A DNA stretch of 39,653 nt from an uncultured Flavihumibacter sp. (GCA_902168225.1 CABHOW010000100.1:1-39653), one strand, 5' to 3'. Counted from the first letter of the stretch, positions 23,814 through 33,497 are shown. A program made the numbers and translations. Notes: generated by a model from the letters alone, not told the origin.

Positions 23814-23890
23814 GATAGGGTATAGGTTATAGGGAATAGGCTATAGTTGATTAAATAAATCTATTTCCTATAACCTATAACCTTTCTTCC
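23814..23890. repeat. Heptad-period inverted repeat downstream of trxA
   Basis: Eleven units of 7 nt in register. The left arm is GATAGGG, TATAGGT, TATAGGG, AATAGGC, TATAGTT; the right arm is ATTTCCT, ATAACCT, ATAACCT, TTCTTCC, its approximate complement, with GATTAAA and TAAATCT between. The right end touches the trxA stop codon (23890-23892), so for the minus-strand trxA transcript the tract begins exactly at the end of the gene. Confidence 0.88.
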
Positions 23891-24207
23891 TATAAATGCG
23901 CTTGAATTTTTTTATCCAATACCGATTTAGGAACGGCGCCAATTTGTTTGTCTACAATTTGTCCGCCTTTAATGAATAAAATAGCAGGTATAGATGTGAT
24001 ACCATAGTTAACACTCAGGTTAGGATTATGATCTACGTTTACCTTACCAACATTTATTTTGCCGTCATATTCTTTGGCCAATTCTTCTACTACAGGACCG
24101 ATAGCGCGGCAAGGACCACACCATTCTGCCCAAAAATCTACTACAGTTAATTTATCACTGTCGAGCACGGTGCTCTGAAAATTTGCATCTGTTAATTCGA
24201 GTGCCAT
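23890..24207 (-). CDS. trxA: Thioredoxin
   Basis: A 105-aa cytosolic thioredoxin reducing protein disulphides. The active site WCGPC has C30 and C33 (WAEWCGPCRAI); the buried Asp is in VVDFW, and the cis-Pro is in GITSIPAIL. Length and layout are standard. A -7 element (24259-24266) precedes it by about 50 bases. It is followed by a heptad-repeat tract. Confidence 0.96.
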   Translation of the reverse strand: MALELTDANFQSTVLDSDKLTVVDFWAEWCGPCRAIGPVVEELAKEYDGKINVGKVNVDHNPNLSVNYGITSIPAILFIKGGQIVDKQIGAVPKSVLDKKIQAHL

Positions 24208-24258
24208 TGTATTGTGTTTTATATTATGAATCTAAGTATTATCTTAACAAGTGGAGGA

Positions 24259-24266
24259 CAAAAATA
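24259..24266 (-). promoter_or_regulatory. Candidate -7 element for trxA
   Basis: TATTTTTG on the minus strand is an exact TAnnTTTG match, with a weak TTC at the -33 distance. Predicted leader about 45 nt. The rest of 24208-24365 holds a 6-bp inverted repeat (TGACAA at 24338-24343, TTGTCA at 24356-24361) just downstream of the dnaE stop. Confidence 0.5.
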
Positions 24267-24365
24267 GTTCCAAGCAGTTGAACCTGCGCTTATGACTTTT
24301 CCACCTTTGTTATTAATACGTATGGCGCATTAAATCCTGACAATGGGGCAGTTATTTTGTCAAGT

Positions 24366-27300
24366 TTATCCTACTAACCCTACTTTAACATCTACATCCG
24401 GGTTATTCATCAAAAAATCGGCCATTTCTTCGTTCATCTCAAACCCTTTTTCTATGGTATACATACTTACTTTCAGGTTTTCTTTGGGTTCTACCACATT
24501 GAAACGTAGCGTTGACTTACCCGGGAATTTACGTAAGTTTTTATCGATAAAATGAACCATATCTTTTGTTACTGCCGCGGGATGCAAACTGATCTCCACG
24601 CTACGTGTAAGCATTTTTTTCACTGTTTCGAGAAGAGACATACTCGTAACTTTAAATTCGTACACATTGGGTTGATTATACCTGCCTCTGAAATAGCCGT
24701 TGATGAGTATATTTTGCCCTTTCTCTAAATAATTCTGGAACTTGATATAATCTTCACTCCACAAAATAAATTCCGACTTCCCGCTAAAATCTTCAATGGT
24801 AAAGGAGCCGAAATTTTTACCTGTTTTGGTTACCCGATGTTGTACATCTGTTACCAGGCCCGCTACACGAAACGGTTTATTAGGATTAGGTTGAAGGGTA
24901 ATAGCATCTTTAATTTCATTAAAATCATTGATGAGTGTGATCTCATAATGTTGAAGTTCAAATTTAAAATGATCGAGCGGATGTCCACTCATGAACATAC
25001 CGGTAACTTCTTTCTCATAATTAAGCAACTCGGTTAATGTCCAAGGTTCTCTGTTTGCGATCTTGGGCTTAGGAACTTGCATCGCTTGTGGTAATTCACC
25101 AAATAATGTATTGGTAGTACCACTGCTAAGACTTTGCTGTACTTGTCCGTAACCAATAATTTTTTCTAGCCCACTTACCCTTTCCCCGTCTGCTATATGA
25201 AAATATTGTGCCCTGTGTAATTCGGGAAAGCAATCGAAAGCGCCTGAATATACCAGACTTTCGAGCGATTTTTTATTTACACTTTTTTGTAATACACGTT
25301 GTACAAAATCAAAAATATCTTTATAGGCGCCATTCTTTTTTCTTTCAGCAATAATACTTTCAACCGCCATTTCACCTACACCTTTTAATCCGCCTAAACC
25401 AAAACGTATTTCTCCTTTGCTATTTACAGCGAAGCCTTTCAGTGATTCGTTAATATCCGGTCCTAATACTTTAATCCCCATTCGTTTACATTCTTCCATA
25501 AAGAAAGTGATCTTCTCAATATTGCCTTGATGGTTCAATACGGCCGACATATATTCTCCCGGGTAATGGGCTTTGAGATAGGCTGTTTGATAAGCTACAA
25601 AGGCATAGCATGTAGAGTGCGATTTGTTGAAAGCATATTGAGCAAAAGCTTCCCAATCGGTCCAAATTTTTTCCAGTTTATCTACCGGATAACCTTTGGC
25701 AGAAGCACCACTGATAAACTGGGCCTTCATTTTATCGAGAACCGATTTTTGTTTTTTACCCATGGCTTTACGAAGCACGTCGGCATCGCCTTTAGAGAAG
25801 CCGGCCAGGCTTTGGCTCAGCAGCATCACTTGCTCCTGGTATACTGTAATACCATAGGTTTCTGCGAGGTATTCTTCCATATCATCAATATCATAACTGA
25901 TGGCTTCTCTACCATGTTTACGATCAATGAAATTGGGAATATAAGCGATAGGTCCCGGGCGATAAAGGGCGTTCATCGCAATCAGATCATCAAATTTATC
26001 GGGCTTTAATTCGCGTAAATATTTTTGCATACCCACGCTTTCAAACTGAAAAGTACCATTGGTTTCTCCGCGTTGATATAATTGAAATGTTTTTGGATCA
26101 TCTAATGGAATGGTATCTAAATCAATATCTACACCATGATTTTGCTTGATCAATTCCAAGGCTGTTTTTAAAATAGACAAAGTCTTTAATCCGAGAAAGT
26201 CCATTTTAATAACCCCTGCATCTTCAATAATATTACCTTCAATTTGGGTGATCCATAAATCAGAATCTTTAGCTGTAGCAACCGGAATAAGATCTGTTAA
26301 ATCTTTTGGAGCGATGATGATACCGGCTGCATGAATACCGGTATTTCGAACAGAACCTTCCAAACGTTCTGCTTCTTTTAGTACCTGCGCACGGATATCA
26401 TTGCCCTTATATATTTCCCGAAGTTTTTTTACATTCTCAATATCTTCAGGCACATACCCTTCTTTTTCTTCTAAAGATTTTGGTCCCTCTTTGATGGTAA
26501 TAGGAGCTTTTAATACACGCCCTAATTCTGTGCCCGGCCTATCGGGAACTAATTTGGCCAACATATTACTTTCTGCAAGCGGTAAATCGAGTACCCGAGC
26601 CACATCTTTGATACTCATTTTAGCAGCCATCGTACCATAAGTAACTATTTGGGCCACCTGCGCTTTGCCATATTTATCTACCACATAATCGATTACTTTT
26701 TGCCTGCCTTCATCATCAAAATCCGTATCGATATCGGGCATGCTTTTTCGATCGGGGTTTAAAAATCTTTCGAAAAGTAAATTGTATTTGATGGGGTCGA
26801 TATTAGTGATGCCTATGCAATAAGCAACCACACTGCCTGCGGCGGATCCTCTACCCGGACCAATAAACACGCCCATTTCGCGACCTGCTTTGATAAAATC
26901 ACTCACAATCAAAAAGTATCCCGCGAAGCCCATCGTTTTAATGGTAAACAGCTCAAAATCAATACGCTCTTGCGTGGTACTTTCTATTTCACCATATCGT
27001 GCTTTGGCGCCTTCATAAGTTATATGCTTAAGATATTCCCACTGATTCAAATTGGCATCGGCATGTATTTGAAAAGTGGGTGGGATAGGAAAGGCAGGCA
27101 GTAGAATATCTTTTTTTAGGTTGAGAATGTCAACCTTATCAACGATAGCATTGGTATTATCTAATGATTCAGGAATATCCGCAAAGAGATCTTGCATCTC
27201 TGCTGTTGTTTTAAAATAAAACTGATCATTAGGAAATTTAAAACGCCTGTTTTTTATTTGTACATCATCATTTACAAAATCATCAAACCCCGGTGTGCTT

Positions 27301-28040
27301 TGTTTTTCTCCAGTATTGATGCACAAAAGAATATCATGCGCATTGGCATCATCCTGATCTACATAATGGCTATCATTAGTTGCAATTACGGGTACCTTAT
27401 ACTTCTTTGAGAATTTAAGCAGGGTATTATTAATCAGTTCCTGCTCCTTAATTTGATGACGTTGAATTTCGATATAGTAATCATCTCCAAACAAATCGAG
27501 CCACCATTTAAATTCTTGCTCTGCTTTTTGCTCGCTATGATGTAAAATGGTTTGAGGAACATACGCACCGATACAACAGGTAGTAGCGATCAACCCTTCG
27601 TGGTATTTTTCGATCAGTTCCTTATCGATACGAGGGTATTTACTATACATACCTTCTATATATCCCAGTGAAGTAAGCTTAACCAGATTTTGATACCCAA
27701 TTTTATTTTTTGCTAGTAGTACCTGATGATATCGCTCATCTTTCATTTCTTTGGTAAATGCTTTAGCATGCCTATCGCGCACCACATAAAACTCGCATCC
27801 TACGATTGGTTTTACCGTTGGCGCAAGGATATCTTTTCCATCGGCATCTTTCCCTATAACTTTTGTATTTTTCCAAGCCTGACTAACAAATTCAAAAGCG
27901 CCAAACATATTACCATGATCGGTAATAGCAAGTGCCGGCATATTATCAGCTGCTGCCTTTTTGTATAAATTGTCGATAGAGGCGGCACCATCTAAAAGGG
28001 AATACTGGGTATGAACATGTAAATGAGAAAAACGACACAT
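24366..28040 (-). CDS. dnaE: DNA polymerase III alpha subunit
   Basis: The replicative polymerase catalytic subunit, about 1224 aa. The N-terminal PHP domain begins FSHLHVHTQYSLLDGAAS and includes ALAITDHGNMFGAFEF. The palm has MPDIDTDFDDEGRQKVIDYV with the catalytic Asp triad, and SAAGSVVAYC and FNKSHSTCYAFVAYQTAYL are typical of DnaE. A helix-hairpin-helix part and an OB-fold (KNFGSFTIEDFSGKSEFILW) follow. The reading frame extends to 28106, but I prefer the ATG at 28040: relatives begin directly with the PHP motif, an AGGTG lies just upstream and a near-consensus -7 box (TATTATTG) lies between the two starts. Confidence 0.93.
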   Translation of the reverse strand: MCRFSHLHVHTQYSLLDGAASIDNLYKKAAADNMPALAITDHGNMFGAFEFVSQAWKNTKVIGKDADGKDILAPTVKPIVGCEFYVVRDRHAKAFTKEMKDERYHQVLLAKNKIGYQNLVKLTSLGYIEGMYSKYPRIDKELIEKYHEGLIATTCCIGAYVPQTILHHSEQKAEQEFKWWLDLFGDDYYIEIQRHQIKEQELINNTLLKFSKKYKVPVIATNDSHYVDQDDANAHDILLCINTGEKQSTPGFDDFVNDDVQIKNRRFKFPNDQFYFKTTAEMQDLFADIPESLDNTNAIVDKVDILNLKKDILLPAFPIPPTFQIHADANLNQWEYLKHITYEGAKARYGEIESTTQERIDFELFTIKTMGFAGYFLIVSDFIKAGREMGVFIGPGRGSAAGSVVAYCIGITNIDPIKYNLLFERFLNPDRKSMPDIDTDFDDEGRQKVIDYVVDKYGKAQVAQIVTYGTMAAKMSIKDVARVLDLPLAESNMLAKLVPDRPGTELGRVLKAPITIKEGPKSLEEKEGYVPEDIENVKKLREIYKGNDIRAQVLKEAERLEGSVRNTGIHAAGIIIAPKDLTDLIPVATAKDSDLWITQIEGNIIEDAGVIKMDFLGLKTLSILKTALELIKQNHGVDIDLDTIPLDDPKTFQLYQRGETNGTFQFESVGMQKYLRELKPDKFDDLIAMNALYRPGPIAYIPNFIDRKHGREAISYDIDDMEEYLAETYGITVYQEQVMLLSQSLAGFSKGDADVLRKAMGKKQKSVLDKMKAQFISGASAKGYPVDKLEKIWTDWEAFAQYAFNKSHSTCYAFVAYQTAYLKAHYPGEYMSAVLNHQGNIEKITFFMEECKRMGIKVLGPDINESLKGFAVNSKGEIRFGLGGLKGVGEMAVESIIAERKKNGAYKDIFDFVQRVLQKSVNKKSLESLVYSGAFDCFPELHRAQYFHIADGERVSGLEKIIGYGQVQQSLSSGTTNTLFGELPQAMQVPKPKIANREPWTLTELLNYEKEVTGMFMSGHPLDHFKFELQHYEITLINDFNEIKDAITLQPNPNKPFRVAGLVTDVQHRVTKTGKNFGSFTIEDFSGKSEFILWSEDYIKFQNYLEKGQNILINGYFRGRYNQPNVYEFKVTSMSLLETVKKMLTRSVEISLHPAAVTKDMVHFIDKNLRKFPGKSTLRFNVVEPKENLKVSMYTIEKGFEMNEEMADFLMNNPDVDVKVGLVG

Positions 28041-28145
28041 ATCACCTGCGAATATCGTTGTTTTATGAGGTACAATAATATTTGTTAGGTTGGCATATTT
28101 ATCCACATTGGGTTGATGCGGTGATGCATCGGTTTAAATTGCGTT

Positions 28146-28823
28146 ATGCGCTTGATTTTTATTTTAGTTAGTAGCTGTTTGGTCCTTTTTTTTACCGGCT
28201 GCCGATCTGTTAGAAAAGTTACGAATAGTGATAAAACCTCTGCTTCAAGTATTCCTAAAAAGAAAGGGGATAGAACTTTTATTGATGGTATTGAAGTTGC
28301 ACCGGGTTCAAAAGTAATCAGCAAACACAAAACTACCAGCACGGCCACCACAAATAAATCGAATAGCACAAATCGAAACGCAGGTAATAATATTGAGCGA
28401 GCAAGCATTTTGCAGTTGAAATACGCGGTGATTATGGATGTGCCGGTAGAAGATTTAACGAATATTCCTTTATTCGAGCTCATTGATAAATGGTGGGGTA
28501 CAAAATATTGTATGGGAGGAAGTACAGAAAATTGTATTGATTGCTCGGCTTTTACGCAAGTTATTTTACGTGAAATTTATGCTCAAACATTACCTCGTAC
28601 CTCACAAGAACAATATAATATAGCCAAACGGGTAGAATACGAAGATTTACAGGAAGGAGATCTTGTTTTTTTTAGTGCCGGAGGAAAGTCGATAACCCAT
28701 GTAGGTGTTTATCTTCAGAATAATAAGTTCGTACACGCTTCTACATCCGGAGGTGTAACAATTACCGACTTAAGTGATAAATATTGGAACCCTAAGTTTA
28801 GAGGAGGCGGGAGGGTGAGGTAG
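28146..28823 (+). CDS. NlpC/P60 (C40) peptidoglycan-hydrolase lipoprotein
   Basis: A 225-aa lipoprotein with the lipobox Cys at residue 19 (FFTGC). Residues about 30-85 are a Ser/Thr/Asn/Lys-rich, probably unstructured linker. The C-terminal NlpC/P60 domain has the catalytic Cys C133 in CIDCSAFTQ, H185 in ITHVGVYL and H197 in FVHAS; the domain starts with WWGTKYCMGG, as in cell-wall endopeptidases cleaving between D-Glu and the diamino acid. It is divergent from dnaE and converges on the flippase gene across a heptad tract. Confidence 0.9.
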   Translation: MRLIFILVSSCLVLFFTGCRSVRKVTNSDKTSASSIPKKKGDRTFIDGIEVAPGSKVISKHKTTSTATTNKSNSTNRNAGNNIERASILQLKYAVIMDVPVEDLTNIPLFELIDKWWGTKYCMGGSTENCIDCSAFTQVILREIYAQTLPRTSQEQYNIAKRVEYEDLQEGDLVFFSAGGKSITHVGVYLQNNKFVHASTSGGVTITDLSDKYWNPKFRGGGRVR

Positions 28824-28829
28824 ATTTTA

Positions 28830-28878
28830 GACCGGAGACGGGAGACAGTTAAGAATTAAGAATTAAGAATTATGAATT
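28830..28878. repeat. Heptad tract between convergent nlpC-like and flippase genes
   Basis: Seven units of 7 nt in register: GACCGGA, GACGGGA, GACAGTT, then AAGAATT three times and ATGAATT. The last unit overlaps the flippase stop codon (28877-28879). Unlike the other tracts, the two halves are not complementary, so it may be half of an eroded inverted repeat. Confidence 0.8.
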
Positions 28879-30364
28879 ACTCTAATTTCTTTTTTAAGTT
28901 ATTTAATAACTGATGCGCATCCGGGGTGAGTTTAAATTGAAATACGGCGCCAATTAAGATTCCGGAAAATACAATGGTTCTACCGAAAATAGGGTACCAG
29001 CCTTTCATATCTTTAAATATATAATAGGCTAAAACATAGCCAAAGATTGCAGTAACAAATGCTAATACTGTTTTGCTGTCGAAGGGTTGCATATCAAATT
29101 TTCTACGTAAAAATTCGCTCCGAATAATATTATAAATAGTATAGGCAATTAATTCTGCCGTAGCCGAGCCAATGATACCATAATTTTTTATAAGAAAATA
29201 GGTGAGGGGAAGCCTGAATGCTAAAAGCACAATACCACTATAAAAATCAAATCGCCAAAAAGTAGAAGTGTTGATAACCATTGCATTTAAACCCGTTGCG
29301 GCATCAACAATACGTACCATCCCCAAAATAAAAATTACTCCTAAACCCGCTTCATATTCTTTCTGAATCCCCAGTACCTGCATACCTTCTAAGGCATTTA
29401 ACCATACATTACCAAAAATGAAAAGTGCCATGATCAAAAGGTTAATACAAGAGCGCTTATAGATTCGATTAATTTCAATATAATCTTTATTTTTCCATGC
29501 CTGAGATAAAGAAGCAACCGCTACAGATTGGATACTTCGCTGTGGTACTTGAACCAAGTTTGCTGCATATTGTGCCAAACTAAACGTAGCTACCACCGCC
29601 AAACCTTGAAATTTTGCAATTATAAAACTATCAATAGTAGCAGCTATAGACATAATTAAAGTGCCACTGTACAAAATGGCTTGCATGGTTACCATTTTCT
29701 TCCAGAACTTTTTAGTAACCCTGCTCAGTTTGGTTGGGAAATATAATTGTTTGGTACTGTATAAATAACCTGCCAGTATTACAAATATCAAGAAAAATAA
29801 AAAGGCAAACAGATATATAAAAAGAGCGAATCCTATGATCTTAAAATAAAATAATACAATAAGTAACAGGGTAACGATGCGAAGTAGTGTTTCCTTTAAA
29901 AAATTCGATAAGACTGTTTTTTGCAGGGCCCATGCAAAACTTTCTGTTACAGAAAATAGTAATTGTCCCAATGCAAATGGGAAAAGCCACCAATAAAAAT
30001 CAACGATCAATTTCGATTTATCGGAATATGCTTTTACGAAAATAGGTTGAAATATAAGGCCTGCCAGTAATACCAATAAAAACCCTACAAAGGCAGTAAG
30101 CATGCCCCAACTCATGAGATCTATATCCCGCTTCGCTAAATTATCTTTATAGTACGGGTGAAATTTATAAATAACAGGTATAATACCTAGGGCGCCGAAC
30201 GCAGTAGTATTCTGCGCAAAATCGAAGAATATTCTGGTAAGTGCGAATTGTTCTTGCGTAAAGGCACCTGATCTTGTAAATAATATTGTATTTATTGCCC
30301 CAATAAAAAAACCTACATAAACCACCAAGCTTGAAATAATTGTTTGCTTACGGATATTTCCCAT
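28877..30364 (-). CDS. Wzx/MATE-type polysaccharide flippase family protein
   Basis: A 495-aa inner-membrane protein with about 14 hydrophobic segments, of the polysaccharide-export MVF/MATE superfamily that moves lipid-linked sugars across the membrane. It starts with a cytosolic NIRKQTIISSLVVYVGFFIGAIN segment and shows LLLAGLIFQPIFV, FALGQLLFSVTESFAWALQ and LAQYAANLVQVPQRSIQSV, matching the usual pattern. The M1 peptidase gene lies directly upstream with a 1-base gap, so the two are co-transcribed. No glycosyltransferases are nearby, so the substrate is unclear. Confidence 0.85.
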   Translation of the reverse strand: MGNIRKQTIISSLVVYVGFFIGAINTILFTRSGAFTQEQFALTRIFFDFAQNTTAFGALGIIPVIYKFHPYYKDNLAKRDIDLMSWGMLTAFVGFLLVLLAGLIFQPIFVKAYSDKSKLIVDFYWWLFPFALGQLLFSVTESFAWALQKTVLSNFLKETLLRIVTLLLIVLFYFKIIGFALFIYLFAFLFFLIFVILAGYLYSTKQLYFPTKLSRVTKKFWKKMVTMQAILYSGTLIMSIAATIDSFIIAKFQGLAVVATFSLAQYAANLVQVPQRSIQSVAVASLSQAWKNKDYIEINRIYKRSCINLLIMALFIFGNVWLNALEGMQVLGIQKEYEAGLGVIFILGMVRIVDAATGLNAMVINTSTFWRFDFYSGIVLLAFRLPLTYFLIKNYGIIGSATAELIAYTIYNIIRSEFLRRKFDMQPFDSKTVLAFVTAIFGYVLAYYIFKDMKGWYPIFGRTIVFSGILIGAVFQFKLTPDAHQLLNNLKKKLE

Positions 30365-30365
30365 C

Positions 30366-32054
30366 TTAGTTGGTTTTAACTACCCCCTCTTTTTTTTCTA
30401 CTAACTTGATATAATAATTTCTCTCCAACTCTAATACCATCGATTGGTTGATATCTGTTGCTGTGATAGGAATTGATTGCCATTTATCAACCGTAGGGTT
30501 TAAGGCAAAAGGTTTAAGGGGAGAGGGGATATTCAATTTCAAATTAAATCCATCTACACAATTAGTATACCGGTAAAAGAACTTTTTCCCATCGGCTGAA
30601 AAATAATACTCGAAGATAGGAACCCGGGTTGTAAACAAGTATTGCTCAAAAATACTTTTCAAAGAAAAACCGGTATATTTTTCCATTTGCTTTTGTATAC
30701 CGGACGTTGTAGTGATGCCATGATAGAAGCTACTATTTAATCCCCGCAACATCTCTTTGAATTTTTTATCATTATTCATAGCATTACGGATACTATGAAT
30801 CATAGCCGAACCTTTAAAATACATATCCTGACTACCTTGGTTCTGCACGTTATATGTGCCAACGATAGGCTCTTTATTTTGAATATTCTTCCTTAATCCA
30901 TAATTATATTCATCTGCAGCTTGCCTTCCCGATTGGCATTCTGTGTAAAGCGTTTCACTGTAGGTAGTGAATCCTTCATGAATCCACATATCGGCAATAT
31001 CCTTCGAAGTGATATTATTACCAAACCATTCATGTCCGCTTTCATGAATAATGATATAATCCCATTTCAAACCCCAGCCTGATCCCGATAGATCTCTTCC
31101 TAAATAGCCATTACGATATTTATTGCCATAAGCCACATTGCTTTGATGTTCCATTCCTAAATAAGGTACTTCTACCAGTTTAAAGCCATCTTCATAAAAA
31201 GGATACGCACCAAACCAATTTTCAAAACATTGAAGCATGGTTTTCACTTGTGCAAATTGTTTTATAGCACTATCTCTATTATAAGCCAGTACATAATAAC
31301 TAAGTGGCAGTTGCCCTTTTTCTCCTTGGTAGGTGTCGCTAATAAGATCGTATTTCCCAATATTCATACTAATGCTATAGTTATTTATTGGATTTTTGAC
31401 CTCCCATACCCAGGTTTTAGTAGCATCTGCATTCTTGATAACTTCCTTCAGTTTTCCGTTAGATACATTCGTAAGCGTATCGGGTGTTTTTACACGTATT
31501 AACACACCTTGCTCCGGTTCATCATATTGATGATCCTTGCATGGCCACCAAACACTGGCGCCTAAACCCTGACAAGAAGTGGATACAAAGGGATTTCCTT
31601 GAGCGTCTTTCTTCCAACTCAATCCACCATCCCAAGGAGCTCTTACAGCTTCTTTAGGCTTCCCACCATAAAATATTTTCAGCTCTTGATCGAAGCCAAT
31701 TTTGGGTATTAGCGGCAGAGAAATGAAATAGGCATTCCCATCACGGGTATATGTACCACGGACCCATTTATTATTGATTTTCTGAAAAACACTATCAATA
31801 GCCAATGGCTGCTGTAAATCTATTTGTAACCTTTTGGCAGGTTTAATAGCCTTGAACCGAACCACTACAATACCTCTGATGGTTTTCTGCTCGATATCCG
31901 GTGTGATATCTAAGGTATAATTCAAGAGATTCCACCAGCTCCGTTCGGGAGTTATACTACCCCTTAACGTATCTGCATGGGTGAATACTTGTTGAGATTT
32001 TACTTGGGCAAATGAGCCCGCAAAGAATAGTACTATTAAAAGCCAATTTTTCAT
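30366..32054 (-). CDS. Secreted M1-family zinc aminopeptidase
   Basis: A 562-aa exported metallopeptidase. Signal peptide MKNWLLIVLFFAGSFAQVKS is cut near residue 20. The zinc motif is H337-E-S-G-H341 in IIIHESGHEW, with the third ligand E360 in MWIHEGFTTYSE. The exopeptidase specificity motif appears as LGMEHQSNVAYGN (GxMEN replaced by GMEHQ), normal for the Bacteroidota M1 group. The N-terminal beta saddle (NYTLDITPDIEQKTIRG) is intact and the C-terminal helical domain is short. A TACTTTTA element ends 4 bases before the ATG, suggesting a leaderless mRNA. It is one base upstream of the flippase gene. Confidence 0.9.
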   Translation of the reverse strand: MKNWLLIVLFFAGSFAQVKSQQVFTHADTLRGSITPERSWWNLLNYTLDITPDIEQKTIRGIVVVRFKAIKPAKRLQIDLQQPLAIDSVFQKINNKWVRGTYTRDGNAYFISLPLIPKIGFDQELKIFYGGKPKEAVRAPWDGGLSWKKDAQGNPFVSTSCQGLGASVWWPCKDHQYDEPEQGVLIRVKTPDTLTNVSNGKLKEVIKNADATKTWVWEVKNPINNYSISMNIGKYDLISDTYQGEKGQLPLSYYVLAYNRDSAIKQFAQVKTMLQCFENWFGAYPFYEDGFKLVEVPYLGMEHQSNVAYGNKYRNGYLGRDLSGSGWGLKWDYIIIHESGHEWFGNNITSKDIADMWIHEGFTTYSETLYTECQSGRQAADEYNYGLRKNIQNKEPIVGTYNVQNQGSQDMYFKGSAMIHSIRNAMNNDKKFKEMLRGLNSSFYHGITTTSGIQKQMEKYTGFSLKSIFEQYLFTTRVPIFEYYFSADGKKFFYRYTNCVDGFNLKLNIPSPLKPFALNPTVDKWQSIPITATDINQSMVLELERNYYIKLVEKKEGVVKTN

Positions 32055-32072
32055 GGCTTAAAAGTAAGGAAA

Positions 32073-32176
32073 GGAATTAGGATTAGGAATTAGGAATTAT
32101 GAGTTAGGAATTATGAATTATTTTAACTTATACCTTCCCATTCCTAATTCTTAATTTATAATTCTTAATTCTTTTT
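32073..32176. repeat. Heptad-period inverted repeat between msrA and the M1 gene
   Basis: Units of 7 nt (one of 6) from 32073. The left arm is mainly GGAATTA and TGAATTA, seven units; the right arm (32142-32176) is TCCTAAT, TCTTAAT, TTATAAT, TCTTAAT, TCTTTTT, the complement. The right arm overlaps the msrA stop codon (32165-32167) and its last Asn-Lys-Lys codons. For msrA on the minus strand the repeat begins within the coding end. Confidence 0.88.
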
Positions 32177-32827
32177 TAACTTATCCTTAAACACTTTCTC
32201 AAATTTCTCGAGCTTGGGGCGTATCACAAACCTACAGTAACCCTGATTTTGGTTATCGTTGTAATAATTTTGATGGTAGCTTTCAGCAGGATAAAAATTC
32301 TTGAAAGGTTCAATAACGGTTACGATAGGTTTACTCCATGCACCGCTCTTATCGAGGGCTGCCTTATATTTTTCTGCTTTCTCTTTTTGCTCGGCATTAT
32401 GGTAAAAAATAGCACTGCGATATTGTGGACCTTTATCGGCTCCCTGTTGATCAAAAGTAGTGGGGTCGTGCGTTTTCCAGAATACCTCCAATAATTCATC
32501 GTAGGTAATTTTAGCCGGGTCATAAATAATTCGGGCTAGTTCTATATGTCCGGTATTTTTATCACATACCTGCTCATAGGTAGGGTTCTCTACATGTCCA
32601 CCCCCGTAACCACTTACTACTTTTAATACCCCATCTAAACGTTGAAAAAAAGCTTCTGTACACCAAAAACAACCTTCGCCAAAAGTAGCGGTATCGGTTT
32701 TTATACCATTCGGAATATCTGTCATATTATACGCTATTGATTTTTCAGTTTTAATTTCTCCGGCTGTGCAACTGAATAAAAAGCTGCTAAGGGAGAGGAA
32801 AAGCATGTAAAATTTCTTTGTTTTCAT
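32165..32827 (-). CDS. msrA: Peptide methionine sulfoxide reductase MsrA, lipoprotein form
   Basis: Reduces S-methionine sulfoxide in proteins. The active-site signature is GEGCFWCTEAFF with the nucleophile C53, followed by GVLKVVSGYGGG and, later, YRSAIFYHN and YHQNYY, all diagnostic of MsrA. 220 aa. The N-terminus MKTKKFYMLFLSLSSFLFSC is a lipoprotein signal with the lipid Cys at 20, so the enzyme should be anchored outside the inner membrane and repair envelope proteins. The resolving Cys is in QGYCRF. The last codons lie inside a heptad tract. Confidence 0.93.
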   Translation of the reverse strand: MKTKKFYMLFLSLSSFLFSCTAGEIKTEKSIAYNMTDIPNGIKTDTATFGEGCFWCTEAFFQRLDGVLKVVSGYGGGHVENPTYEQVCDKNTGHIELARIIYDPAKITYDELLEVFWKTHDPTTFDQQGADKGPQYRSAIFYHNAEQKEKAEKYKAALDKSGAWSKPIVTVIEPFKNFYPAESYHQNYYNDNQNQGYCRFVIRPKLEKFEKVFKDKLKKN

Positions 32828-32975
32828 ACTTTAATTTACGTTTAGAATCTAATAACCTTTCAACTGCCACTTTGGTTTAACATTTTGATAAGTTATACCC
32901 ACCACTTGGTATTTTAAATAGCTACATACGATACATATACAGAATTACGTTAATTTTACAGTTACCGTAACCGCT

Positions 32976-33482
32976 ATGAGCGTGAAACAATTTATTAGGA
33001 ATATTAACTTCCAAATGGAAGCACTGCTGCTAGTTGCACCGGCAGTGATATTTTTTGGGTTACTGGTCATCTATCAACTCTTTTCTATCGACCCTTATTT
33101 TAGTGTTTCCATTCCATTCATTTTAGGGAACAATATCATTATTATGCAACTAGGGCTTTTTATAGTACCCTATATTTTACACCGCTTTTTAAGAAGTAGA
33201 GAGCAAGGTGAATATACTTTCAGGATTATTCATGTACTGCTATCCGTTTTTCTGCTTTTTGCCATTATGTTTACCTATCAGGTTGTGAGACCAACCTACG
33301 CGAATTATGTTACCCCCATCTTTGATAATAAAAATGATACCAAATTCTGGATGGAAGCAACCATGGCTACTTATGTTATTTTAGGTGCACAAATTGTAGT
33401 CCAGATCATATTTCTGATGTATAGCCTAACCGTTATATTTCCACCTAAGCCTAAAGAGGCAGTGGTTGAATTATCATTATAA
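32976..33482 (+). CDS. Small four-span membrane protein, hypothetical
   Basis: A 168-aa inner-membrane protein of unknown family. Four hydrophobic segments at about residues 16-36, 45-66, 82-102 and 130-152; the loop between 103 and 128 (VRPTYANYVTPIFDNKNDTK) is polar. The C-terminus is a short cytosolic tail. TAATTTTA (32951-32958), a 7-of-8 -7 element, precedes the ATG by 17 bases. It is 43 bases ahead of mutS2, which has its own promoter, and no functional clue is seen in the neighbourhood. Real gene, unknown function. Confidence 0.75.
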   Translation: MSVKQFIRNINFQMEALLLVAPAVIFFGLLVIYQLFSIDPYFSVSIPFILGNNIIIMQLGLFIVPYILHRFLRSREQGEYTFRIIHVLLSVFLLFAIMFTYQVVRPTYANYVTPIFDNKNDTKFWMEATMATYVILGAQIVVQIIFLMYSLTVIFPPKPKEAVVELSL

Positions 33483-33497
33483 GATTCCCATTAACCT

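Noticed and set aside
24338..24361. Inverted repeat TGACAA/TTGTCA after dnaE as a terminator
   Set aside because: The stem is only 6 bp with a 12-nt loop and no T-run follows on the minus strand.
28041..28106. N-terminal extension of dnaE
   Set aside because: The added residues have no family similarity, and a -7-like box and ribosome site lie between the two possible starts.
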